DNA of 64,000 nt from an uncultured Lachnospiraceae bacterium (lineage in GTDB: Bacteria; Bacillota; Clostridia; Lachnospirales; Lachnospiraceae), in the NCBI GenBank assembly GCA_910585965.1, contig CAJUHH010000013.1:1-64000 (forward strand). The letters run 5' to 3'. This document shows positions 15,681-23,526 of the stretch, piece by piece (within the stretch, counting starts at the first letter, position 1; each line of letters opens with the position of its first letter). The notes below the pieces were generated by a model, which ran no database searches, was not told the DNA's origin, and saw only the letters and a program-made list of their open reading frames with translations. Made by a program: the position numbers and the translations under genes.

Positions 15681-16901
15681 ATGGGTATCGGTATTGATGT
15701 AAGCAACAAACAAGATTACTCTTATCTGTTCCAGAGTCTTTCATCCAGCAGCGGCGGAATGGGGAATTTGAATTTCCTTTCCGATTATGCCAGCATCAGG
15801 AATGGCAGCTATGGCAAGCTTTTGAAGACTTATTATGCCAAGAAGCAGGATTCCGGTACAGAGGGGAGCAGTAAGCAAAGCAGATCGGGCGATGTTCTGG
15901 ACAGAATTCTGGAAGAGAAGAAAAACCCGAAGGTTTCCAAAGATGTACAAGAGGCGAATGCGAATTTGACGACAGGCCTTTCTACTATGAGGACATCTGT
16001 TTCCGCATTGCAGAACAGCCAGACGTATACAGACACGGAGAATGGCCGGAGCGCGGAAGACAAGGTGGTTTCTGCGATGAAAGCTTATGTGTCGGATTAT
16101 AATAATGTTTTAAAAGCAGCAAGGGGTTCCACGCTGACAAACAAAACGGCATATGTAGCGAATATGATGAGCAGCACAGCCGCGAATGCGGATAAACTTT
16201 CTGAAATCGGCGTTACGGTGAATAGGGATGGGACATTGAGCCTGAGCGCGGAGAAGCTGAAAGCGACAGATATTTCTAAAGTACAGGAGCTGTTTTCATC
16301 TGATGATATCATGAGCTACGGTTCGGTGATCGCGTCGCGCCTTCAATTCGCAGGAGCTGCATCCAGTGCAGGCACGACAGGCTCTGCAAGCAATACGGGC
16401 ACAAACAACACGGTAAGCTCTGGCGCGGGTTCCCTTAAGGCAGACGGCAAAGCTCTGGCATCGGAAGAACTTTACGAGAAGGTAAAGGATAAGGACGGCA
16501 ATGAGACAGACAAGTATAATATTGATAAGATTTTTGCTACAGCAAAGAGCTTTGTCAGCAATTATAACAAGATGTTTGATTCCGCTGAATCCAGTTCCAA
16601 TTCCGGTGTGGTAGCTAATCTGTCCTATATCAGGGAAAAGACGGCACGCAATGAGGATGCGCTTAAGCAGTTTGGGATCAGCGTAGACCAGAAGGGCAGG
16701 ATGAAGATTGACGAGGATACATTTAAAAAGTCAGATATGTCCGAAGTGCAGAAGTTTTTTAAGGACTATGGTTCTTCGATTGCTTCCAATGCGTCGCTTG
16801 TAGAATATTATATGACGACTCAGGCAAACGCGGCCAGCGGTTATACGGCTGCCGGGGAATATAACGTACAGGGAAGTTCCCGTTATGCTGACATGATTTA
16901 A
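15681..16901 (+). CDS. FliD-like protein with an internal duplication
   Basis: This 406-residue protein without a signal peptide has two related ~90-residue units. In unit 1 (about 133-222) a Y-V-S-D-Y-N helix leads to L-S-E-I-G-V-T-V-N-R-D-G-T-L-S-L, then D-I-S-K-V-Q-E-L-F. In unit 2 (about 287-378) F-V-S-N-Y-N leads to L-K-Q-F-G-I-S-V-D-Q-K-G-R-M-K-I, then M-S-E-V-Q-K-F-F. This pattern is that of the C-terminal domain of flagellar cap protein FliD, here present twice and joined by a Ser/Gly/Thr-rich linker (225-250). The N-terminus (D-Y-A-S-I-R-N-G-S-Y-G-K-L) is a motif I associate with Lachnospiraceae proteins of unknown role. AAAGGAGTGATG fixes ATG 15681. It has its own promoter and terminator and no flagellar neighbours; the function is open. 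Confidence 0.6.
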   Translation: MGIGIDVSNKQDYSYLFQSLSSSSGGMGNLNFLSDYASIRNGSYGKLLKTYYAKKQDSGTEGSSKQSRSGDVLDRILEEKKNPKVSKDVQEANANLTTGLSTMRTSVSALQNSQTYTDTENGRSAEDKVVSAMKAYVSDYNNVLKAARGSTLTNKTAYVANMMSSTAANADKLSEIGVTVNRDGTLSLSAEKLKATDISKVQELFSSDDIMSYGSVIASRLQFAGAASSAGTTGSASNTGTNNTVSSGAGSLKADGKALASEELYEKVKDKDGNETDKYNIDKIFATAKSFVSNYNKMFDSAESSSNSGVVANLSYIREKTARNEDALKQFGISVDQKGRMKIDEDTFKKSDMSEVQKFFKDYGSSIASNASLVEYYMTTQANAASGYTAAGEYNVQGSSRYADMI

Positions 16902-16925
16902 TGTAAAAATGGAAAAGAATAATGC

Positions 16926-16968
16926 AAGCGCAGCAGGAAAGAAAAGATCCTGCTGCGCTTTATTTTTT
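16926..16968 (+). terminator. Strong terminator after the FliD-like gene
   Basis: A 13-bp perfect stem (16926-16938 with 16948-16960, core GCGCAGCAGGA) is followed by TATTTTTTAT. Confidence 0.92.
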
Positions 16969-17056
16969 ATGTGTATTTGCAGTTGTAGGAACATTTAAAC
17001 TATGCTATGATGGTCGCAACAGACAGAAAAAGTTAAGATACGCGCGGGGTGACGGA

Positions 17057-17842
17057 ATGGATCTGCTGGTAAAAATAGGCATTTTTGCGGTCGTTGCATT
17101 GGTTTTGAATTATGTTGTTAATTTGGTTTATAAGTATATATTGAAAAAAACTGGCGCGATCCATCTGCAGTTTTCGAAAAGCGTGGTCATTATCGTGATC
17201 GATGTCATCGTCATATACAGCCTGGCGCAGCAGTTTGATATGACGAAGGACATTAGCAAGGTAGTATTGCAGAGCGGCTCGCTGATCCTGGCTATAGCGA
17301 CCTTTGCTGCGCAGCATGCCCTGGGAAATGTAATAAGCGGCGTTTCCATATCGGTGTCGAAGCCTTATAACGAGGGGGAAAAAATAAGGGTAGTCCAAGG
17401 GGGGACAGTGATTGCGGAGGGAATCGTAAGGGACGTGACGCTGCGGCATACAGTGATTTATCAGTTTAATGGGGAAAGCTATATCGTTCCTAACTCGGTT
17501 ATGGATACGGCAGTAGTAATTAATACGAATTATACGGAAAACGTAGGGAACTTTATTGAAGTGGAAATCTCTTATGACGCGGATATTGAAGAGGCGCTGC
17601 GCATTATGAGGAAGGTATGCTCGGAACATAAGCTGACATTAAACACGGAGGAAAATGCCGTTACCGCAAGCGGGTATACCCAGAATGGGATTATTTTAAA
17701 AACGACGATATGGACGGAGAATCTGGATGACAGTTTTCATGCATGCAGCGATATAAGGATCGCGCTCCTGACGGAATTTAAGAAAAGCGGCATAGAGATA
17801 CCTTATCAGACGGTGACAATAAATGCTCCGTTCCATACATAA
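17057..17842 (+). CDS. Small-conductance mechanosensitive channel, MscS family
   Basis: The 261-residue membrane protein has two hydrophobic N-terminal segments (about 3-22 and 35-55) and the Ala/Gly-rich pore helix typical of MscS (Q-S-G-S-L-I-L-A-I-A-T-F-A-A-Q-H-A-L-G-N-V-I-S-G, about 74-97). The beta domain follows (V-P-N-S, about residue 153), then an alpha/beta C-terminal domain. Such channels release solutes on hypo-osmotic shock. ATG 17057 follows GGGGTGACGG. It is 20 nt upstream of the fructosamine-kinase-like gene and probably co-transcribed with it. Confidence 0.9.
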   Translation: MDLLVKIGIFAVVALVLNYVVNLVYKYILKKTGAIHLQFSKSVVIIVIDVIVIYSLAQQFDMTKDISKVVLQSGSLILAIATFAAQHALGNVISGVSISVSKPYNEGEKIRVVQGGTVIAEGIVRDVTLRHTVIYQFNGESYIVPNSVMDTAVVINTNYTENVGNFIEVEISYDADIEEALRIMRKVCSEHKLTLNTEENAVTASGYTQNGIILKTTIWTENLDDSFHACSDIRIALLTEFKKSGIEIPYQTVTINAPFHT

Positions 17843-17862
17843 AAAAGAAGGCGGAATGTTTT

Positions 17863-18777
17863 ATGGGTTTTGTGGGACTGCAGGAATATGTATCGATAGA
17901 AAGCGCTTTGGATTCGCTATTTGGGAGCGGCATTCGGATTACAAGCATGGACAGAGTTTCCGGAGGGGATATTAACGAGGCATATAGGCTGACGTTGACG
18001 GATGGAAAGCGTATTTTCATGAAAGCAAACCGGAAGGAGAATATGCCTTTCTTTACGGCGGAGGCGGCCGGGCTGGCGGCGATTGCCGGAACCGGGGCTA
18101 TTGGAACGCCGGGCGTTCTTTGCGTGGGGACAGATGAGGAGGGAGCGGGATGTTCCTTTTTGCTGATGGAGTGGATAGAGGGGAATGGCCGTGTCAAAGA
18201 TTACTGGGAGGTGTTCGCGCGCCAGCTGGCGGCTATGCATCGGGCGGAAACAGGGGGCTTTGCTGTCGAGGGGAAGTTCGGTTTTTCTAATGATAATTAT
18301 ATTGGGGCAAATGGCCAGGCCAACAGAGTCTGCGGGAGCTGGATTGATTTTTTCCGGGAGTGCCGTCTGGAGCCGCAGTTTAAGCGGGCTTCCCGTTATT
18401 TTGACGCGGGAGGAAGGAAAAAAGTAACAAAGCTGCTGGAGCGCCTGGATGATTTTTTGGTGGAACCGGAACACCCTTCGCTGCTGCATGGCGATTTGTG
18501 GTCGGGGAATGTGATGACGGGAAACGATGGGAAAGCATGGCTGATCGACCCTGCGGTTTATGTAGGGCATGCGGAAGCCGATCTTGCGATGACAGAGCTT
18601 TTCGGAGGCTTCCCGCAGATTTTTTATGATGTTTACCGGGAGGAAGCGCCAATGCAGCCTGGATATGAAAGACGGCGGGATCTATATAATCTTTACCATC
18701 TTCTGAATCATTTGAACTTGTTCGGACGCGCGTATCTGCCGTCGGTCGTGCGCGTTGTGGAAAAATATATCGCATAG
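17863..18777 (+). CDS. Fructosamine kinase family protein
   Basis: The 304-residue APH-fold kinase phosphorylates ketosamines (glycated amines) in characterised relatives. The nucleotide-binding region has M-K-A-N (about 50-53) and the catalytic loop H-G-D-L-W-S-G-N near residues 209-216, followed by the family signature I-D-P-A-V-Y-V-G-H-A-E-A-D-L-A-M-T. Length fits fructosamine-3-kinase homologues (about 290-310). It lies 20 nt after the MscS gene and ends at a shared bidirectional terminator. The true substrate in this host is unknown. Confidence 0.9.
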   Translation: MGFVGLQEYVSIESALDSLFGSGIRITSMDRVSGGDINEAYRLTLTDGKRIFMKANRKENMPFFTAEAAGLAAIAGTGAIGTPGVLCVGTDEEGAGCSFLLMEWIEGNGRVKDYWEVFARQLAAMHRAETGGFAVEGKFGFSNDNYIGANGQANRVCGSWIDFFRECRLEPQFKRASRYFDAGGRKKVTKLLERLDDFLVEPEHPSLLHGDLWSGNVMTGNDGKAWLIDPAVYVGHAEADLAMTELFGGFPQIFYDVYREEAPMQPGYERRRDLYNLYHLLNHLNLFGRAYLPSVVRVVEKYIA

Positions 18778-18786
18778 GCGGAAGGA

Positions 18787-18822
18787 AGCAGTAAGGGAAT
18801 AGTTTGCCCTTACTGCTTTTTA
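18787..18822. terminator. Bidirectional terminator between convergent genes
   Basis: AGCAGTAAGGG (18787-18797) pairs with CCCTTACTGCT (18807-18817), followed by T residues on the plus strand. It serves the fructosamine-kinase-like gene and overlaps the stop codon of the convergent lipoprotein gene. Confidence 0.82.
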
Positions 18823-19415
18823 TAGCTGCAAGCGTTCAAAAAGTCGTTCATAAGAGCTGTTAAATCTTCTTCAAAATCTTCCTTGCATGTCAGTTCAATG
18901 CATACAGCATAATTATGAAACTGGCCGAAAGCGGACACGCCTCGGTGATAAGGAATATCATCGTGGGCGCGCTGATAAGTAATAAAGGTATAAGGCTGTC
19001 CGTTGCAGATGATTTCTTCTTCGCTCAGGATGTCGTAATTGGCTTTTCCGGCGGCAAGCCATTTGCCCATAGCGCCTTTTGCGCTTTCATCGTCTGGGAA
19101 TTCCCCCAATAAAAGATAGAACTGGGCATCGTATAAGTCGATCATATCTCCGGCGCTGTTCTGGAAAGGCTCTGGACTTCCCATTGCCCATGATGCATAG
19201 TAAAGGCCGTCTGCGGACAGGGTATCCATATGATTGATGAGGGCTAGGCGGTCATCTGTATTTTGGACGGTCAGTATGTTGCCGACGGTTATCGAGTCGG
19301 AGTCTGCCCATGTATTTTCATTTTTCTCTAAAGTGGAAGGGAAAAAGGAACAGCCAGTCAGTAGAAATGAAAAACAAAAAATATAGAATAAGTATTTAAG
19401 CTTTTTATATGTCAT
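18810..19415 (-). CDS. Lipoprotein of unknown function
   Basis: The 201-residue protein starts with a lysine-rich, hydrophobic signal sequence ending in the lipobox L-L-T-G-C (Cys22), so it should be anchored to the outer face of the membrane. The mature part has no family I recognise; it is acidic, with an A-Q-F-Y-L-L-L-G-E-F segment near the middle. It follows the gene for another exported protein by about 36 nt on the same strand, downstream of a LacI regulator, and may belong to that transcript. Confidence 0.75.
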   Translation of the reverse strand: MTYKKLKYLFYIFCFSFLLTGCSFFPSTLEKNENTWADSDSITVGNILTVQNTDDRLALINHMDTLSADGLYYASWAMGSPEPFQNSAGDMIDLYDAQFYLLLGEFPDDESAKGAMGKWLAAGKANYDILSEEEIICNGQPYTFITYQRAHDDIPYHRGVSAFGQFHNYAVCIELTCKEDFEEDLTALMNDFLNACSYKKQ

Positions 19416-19451
19416 TAGGAAATTCTCCTTTCGTTGGATGACTATAGGGAA

Positions 19452-20135
19452 TCAACGGCTGTTATAAATAGTGTTCCATAATTCGTTGCATTGATCGATA
19501 TGTTCCGTTGTTGCGTCGGTATAGAAGCAGCGTCTTCCCAAGTAAAGGCCGGAAAAGTATGCTGGGCCGTCTTCAGGAAGCGCCGTATTCGGTCCGGCAG
19601 TGGAAGGAATATTCGGCTCCGGGGAAGATAAGGCGGAGCAGTCTGCCCATGGGATGACTTTGCCTTCGGCAGAGTAATCGGCGGGGGCAGGGCAGCTTCC
19701 GTCAGGGGAAGCGAGAATCTGGAATTCGAGCTGGAAGCGCTCCGGGTCATCCATCAGGAAAAAGTAGCTGTCGCAGTCTGAAATATCGCCGATCAGCGGG
19801 ATGTCAGAGACATATCCGTAATAGGCCGCGCCGGTTTCCGGGGTGCCGCTTATGTATTGGTTGATTTGTATGATAATTTCCCCGTCTCCGTTAAAATCGG
19901 AAGCGATGGCTGCAAATGCCTGTTCTAAGGCAGATATGGCGGGAGGCGGGAGTTCCGACTTCCCGATATATGCAACCTGGAAATCGGGATCTTTGGCCCA
20001 TAATCCGAAAGCATTCCCTGCGAGATTGCCGATAATCAAAAGAAGGATGATGCCGCAAAGCACATACCATTTATAGTAATACCACCAATTCTTCCATTTT
20101 GCTTTCTTAAAATTTTTCCAATTATTTGTCTGCAT
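19452..20135 (-). CDS. Membrane-anchored extracytoplasmic protein of unknown function
   Basis: The 227-residue protein begins with a W/Y/K-rich stretch (K-N-W-W-Y-Y-Y-K-W-Y) just before a single membrane helix (about 24-44), a layout common in uncharacterised clostridial proteins. The rest is outside the membrane and has a G-D-I-S-D-C-D-S-Y-F-F-L segment near residue 125. The start at 20133-20135 is chosen from the hydrophobic N-terminus and the AAAGGAG ahead of it; the open frame continues upstream inside lacI. It begins only 7 nt after the lacI stop, so it is probably in one transcript with lacI and the lipoprotein gene. Confidence 0.7.
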   Translation of the reverse strand: MQTNNWKNFKKAKWKNWWYYYKWYVLCGIILLLIIGNLAGNAFGLWAKDPDFQVAYIGKSELPPPAISALEQAFAAIASDFNGDGEIIIQINQYISGTPETGAAYYGYVSDIPLIGDISDCDSYFFLMDDPERFQLEFQILASPDGSCPAPADYSAEGKVIPWADCSALSSPEPNIPSTAGPNTALPEDGPAYFSGLYLGRRCFYTDATTEHIDQCNELWNTIYNSR

Positions 20136-20142
20136 GATGTGA

Positions 20143-21150
20143 TTACTCCTTTGCGTCGAAAGGTTCCGAAGTGGTGCCGCCGTACACATAAGTGACGGGA
20201 AGGCAGACGAGGGGCGGTTTGGAGGGCATATTTTCCTGAAGGAGGAGTTCAACGCACATTTCGGCAATTTCGGAGACTGGCTGTACAATAGTGGAACAGA
20301 TATAGTCTTGATTGCCGAAATAGCGTATGCCGTCAAAACCAATGACTTGCACGTCTTCGGGAACCTTTTGGTTGAGGCGGCGCAATATTTTTAGGACGCG
20401 GTAGGCGAGTGCATCGGTAACGCAGAAAATGCCGTCAAAAGATAATTTGCCTTCTTGTATGTGGTCGGCAAGAAACTTGTCGAATTCTTCATAAGGTTCT
20501 CCGTCGCTTATGATTTTCATTTCATATGCGAGCCCGCGGGAGAGGCAGCCGTTTTCAAAGCCGGCTTTCCTTTTGTTCGGCTCGTTGTTCAGATCGGAGC
20601 CTGTTCGGAGAAAAGCGACATTTTTGCAGCCTAAGTCTGCCAGCTTTTCGGCAGCTATCTGCCCGCCGGCAAAGTTGTCGCTTGTTACGCATGGGATCTT
20701 CGGCCCCATGGAACGGTCGATGGCAACAAACGGCGTGCTTTCCTCGATTATAAGATGGGGATTATAGGTCAGGCCGATAATTCCATCCACTTTATTCTGC
20801 TGCGCCATTGCGATGTACTCCTGTTCCTGGCCGCAGTCATAATCCGTAGAACAAAGGAGCATTCGGTATTTTCGTTTCAAAAGCGCGAGATTAATATGGT
20901 AGACGAGCGATGCGTAGAAGGGTTCCTGGGTGTTAGGTATTAAAAGCGCTACCGTGCGGGTTTTGTTCGTCTTAAGCCCTTGTGCATAGCTGTTGACCTG
21001 GTAATTCAGCTTCTGGATAGCGCTTTCCACGCGGGTTTTATAAGCATCGCCCACGGGCAGGCCGTTTACGACTTTTGATACTGTGCCCAAAGCTACCCCT
21101 GCTTCCCTGGCAACATCTTTCATGGTTGGAGTGGAATTTTCTTTTTTCAT
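20143..21150 (-). CDS. LacI-family transcriptional regulator
   Basis: The 335-residue repressor has an N-terminal helix-turn-helix (T-M-K-D-V-A-R-E-A-G-V-A-L-G-T-V-S-K-V-V-N-G, about 9-30) and a periplasmic-binding-like effector domain (about 65-330). It is divergent from a fructoside transport operon, and the region between them holds three copies of a T-T-T-C-A-T-G-A-like palindrome, which it probably binds. The effector is likely a sugar from beta-fructoside breakdown, judged by context only. Confidence 0.92.
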   Translation of the reverse strand: MKKENSTPTMKDVAREAGVALGTVSKVVNGLPVGDAYKTRVESAIQKLNYQVNSYAQGLKTNKTRTVALLIPNTQEPFYASLVYHINLALLKRKYRMLLCSTDYDCGQEQEYIAMAQQNKVDGIIGLTYNPHLIIEESTPFVAIDRSMGPKIPCVTSDNFAGGQIAAEKLADLGCKNVAFLRTGSDLNNEPNKRKAGFENGCLSRGLAYEMKIISDGEPYEEFDKFLADHIQEGKLSFDGIFCVTDALAYRVLKILRRLNQKVPEDVQVIGFDGIRYFGNQDYICSTIVQPVSEIAEMCVELLLQENMPSKPPLVCLPVTYVYGGTTSEPFDAKE

Positions 21151-21583
21151 AGGTCCCCCTTTCGATATACTTTCGGTGAAATTGAATATTTATTTCATGA
21201 AATCAAGAAAAAATATAAGCATTCATATGGCTTCGTAAAGAATAATAGGGTAGAAAAACCGTAAAAAAGGCTTTATATTTTGTTTCTTTTCTATTATATT
21301 GCATTGGAATTCATTTGTAAAGCGTTAATATGAAACATTTCATGAAACGTTATACAACAAATATATTGTAATACTATACAAAATTGGAACTAAATAATTG
21401 GGTAAAACGACTAAATAAACAAAATATATAAATAAAATGTGTATATTATATTGATCTTATAACTAAAAAGTGATATTTTTATAAAAAGAGGCATATAACG
21501 TTTCATGAGAAAAGCGCGCTTCACATGAAAAGGAAGAGAATGATGAAAAAAATAAATTGGGTTTGGGAGGAAAGGAGAGAAAT
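21151..21583. promoter_or_regulatory. Divergent control region with repeated LacI-type operators
   Basis: This 433-nt, AT-rich region has no gene. ATTTCATGAAAT (21192-21203) is a perfect 12-bp palindrome. TGAAACATTTCATGAAACG lies at 21331-21349. TCATGAAACGTTATA at 21340-21354 recurs exactly, in inverted orientation, at 21494-21508, about 154 nt away. The shared core TTTCATGA and its symmetry suit a LacI-family protein; the distal pair could support looping. The last copy lies about 75 nt before the first permease gene. Confidence 0.6.
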
Positions 21584-22525
21584 ATGAGCAAGAACAGATT
21601 GGTGGCTGCAGGCCATGCAATGTCATTGGAAAAGCCATTGAAAAAACGCATACTGGATAATTGGCAATTATATGCGATGCTGTTGATTCCGGTAGTATTA
21701 ACGATTATTTATAAGTACATACCTATGTATGGCATACAAATTGCTTTCAGGGATTATAAGGCCAGCCGGGGATTCATGGGGAGCGAGTGGGTTGGATTGG
21801 AGTGGTTCCGCCGATTCTTCAGTGCTCCCACGTTTGGCCGGATGATTAAGAATACGGTGCTGCTAAGTTTTTTCAGTCTGCTATGGAGCTTTCCGATTCC
21901 TGTTATTTTGGCGTTAATGTTGAATCAGATGAGGTTCCAGCGTTTTAAGAGGGTGACGCAGACGGTTCTCTATGCGCCGCACTTTATTTCCACGATGGTT
22001 ATCTGCGGTATGATTCGTATTTTCTTAAGTCCTTCCGGCGGGTTGATTAACCTGATTGCGGGCACGTCGGTAGATTTTTTGACGGAATCGGCGGCATTCC
22101 GCACGATTTATATCGCTTCCGGCATTTGGCAGGATGCAGGGTGGGGGATTATTGTATATATGGCGACGCTGGCAAATGTGGATACATCTCTTTATGAGGC
22201 GGCGAAGGTGGACGGAGCGTCCCTGTTCCAGAGAATCCGCCATATTGATATACCGGAACTGACCTCCATTATGGTGCTGAACTTGATTATGAGTGCGGGC
22301 GGTTTGATGAATGTAGGGTTTGAGAAGGTGTGGCTGCTGCAGACGGAGCTGAATAAGGCGACAAGCGACGTAATTGCCGTTTATGTGTATCAGCAAGGTA
22401 TTGAAAATGCGAAATACAGCTATTCTACGGCAGTAGGGCTGTTCAATACGGCAATTAATATTATTCTGTTGATTGTAGTGAACAAGATAGCCGGGAAGAT
22501 ATCGGAAGACACAAGTTTTATATAG
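21584..22525 (+). CDS. Sugar ABC transporter permease, LplB type
   Basis: The 313-residue inner-membrane subunit has six predicted membrane helices. The N-terminal segment has the LplB-like Y-A-M-L-L-I-P-V and I-A-F-R-D-Y motifs. The EAA loop (Y-E-A-A-K-V-D-G-A-S, about residue 205) contacts the ATPase. ATG 21584 follows GGAGGAAAGGAGAG. It is the first gene of a four-gene operon with a second permease, a binding lipoprotein and GH32. No ATPase gene is present, so a shared MsmX-like ATPase elsewhere must serve it. Confidence 0.9.
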   Translation: MSKNRLVAAGHAMSLEKPLKKRILDNWQLYAMLLIPVVLTIIYKYIPMYGIQIAFRDYKASRGFMGSEWVGLEWFRRFFSAPTFGRMIKNTVLLSFFSLLWSFPIPVILALMLNQMRFQRFKRVTQTVLYAPHFISTMVICGMIRIFLSPSGGLINLIAGTSVDFLTESAAFRTIYIASGIWQDAGWGIIVYMATLANVDTSLYEAAKVDGASLFQRIRHIDIPELTSIMVLNLIMSAGGLMNVGFEKVWLLQTELNKATSDVIAVYVYQQGIENAKYSYSTAVGLFNTAINIILLIVVNKIAGKISEDTSFI

Positions 22526-22602
22526 GAAAGGCAAAAACCGGGGATTTTCAATCGGCGAACGAATGCTTGCGTCTGCAAGCTGTGTGAGAATGGAGGTTAA
22601 GT

Positions 22603-23511
22603 ATGAAAGCAAATGCAAAATCAGGAAAGCTGTCCGGGCTTTCTGAACGAAGCAGCGATATAGTTCTTGTGGCAATCTGTGCCGTTATTCTGTTTATTGT
22701 TGCTTATCCCTTGTATTATGTATTGATTGCATCGGTATCGGACCCATATGATGTATATGCTGGAAAAACCTTTCTTTTACCGAGCCAGTTTACGTTGGAC
22801 GGGTATAAGTCGGTATTTGCCGATTCCAGTATATTGACAGGGCTTTTGAATAGTTTTAAGTATACGATAATCGGTACGGTGTTTTCTGTTGTAATGCTTT
22901 ATTTGACGGCGTATCCTTTAAGCGTGAAAGATCTGCCGGGCAGGAAAGCTTTGAGTATTTTCTTTATTATTACTATGTATTTCGGCGGCGGCATGGTTCC
23001 TACTTATTTGATTGTAAAACAGACTGGGCTGATTAACAATATGTGGGCGCTCTTTCTGCCGGGCGGGGTTGCAGTAGGAAATATGATTATCGTAAGGAAT
23101 TTCTTTGAAAACAGCATCCCGAAGGAAATGATAGAAGCGGCAGGGATTGACGGGGCTTCCAAGTGGACGACGTTTATCCGTATCGTAGTGCCTTTGAGCC
23201 GTTCCATCATGGCGGTGATGGTAGTATTCAGCATGGTGGCATACTGGAACGATTGGTTTACCTCTATGATTTATCTTCCGTCGCCGGAAAAAGCTCCTCT
23301 GCCCCTCGTCCTTCGGAATATCCTGATTAAGAGTTCGGCAAGCGCGAGTCAGGCCAGCACGATATCCGGAGGTTTTGCGGAGCTGAATAAAATGACGGAG
23401 ATGATTAAGTTTTCATCCATTATTATAGCGGCCGCCCCGATGCTGGCTATTTACCCGTTTGTGCAGAAGTATTTTGAAAAAGGGTTTATGGCAGGTGCAG
23501 TCAAGGGCTGA
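22603..23511 (+). CDS. Sugar ABC transporter permease, YtcP/CarB type
   Basis: The 302-residue second permease of the locus has six predicted helices. The N-terminal region carries P-L-Y-Y-V-L-I-A-S-V-S-D-P, and the EAA loop reads I-E-A-A-G-I-D-G-A-S (about residues 183-192). Its C-terminal Y-F-E-K-G-F-M-A-G-A-V-K-G is standard for this subfamily. The 77-nt gap from the first permease includes a short hairpin (GCTTGC/GCAAGC at 22565-22580). It pairs with the LplB-type subunit. Confidence 0.9.
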   Translation: MKANAKSGKLSGLSERSSDIVLVAICAVILFIVAYPLYYVLIASVSDPYDVYAGKTFLLPSQFTLDGYKSVFADSSILTGLLNSFKYTIIGTVFSVVMLYLTAYPLSVKDLPGRKALSIFFIITMYFGGGMVPTYLIVKQTGLINNMWALFLPGGVAVGNMIIVRNFFENSIPKEMIEAAGIDGASKWTTFIRIVVPLSRSIMAVMVVFSMVAYWNDWFTSMIYLPSPEKAPLPLVLRNILIKSSASASQASTISGGFAELNKMTEMIKFSSIIIAAAPMLAIYPFVQKYFEKGFMAGAVKG

Positions 23512-23526
23512 TTAGAGAAAGGGAAT

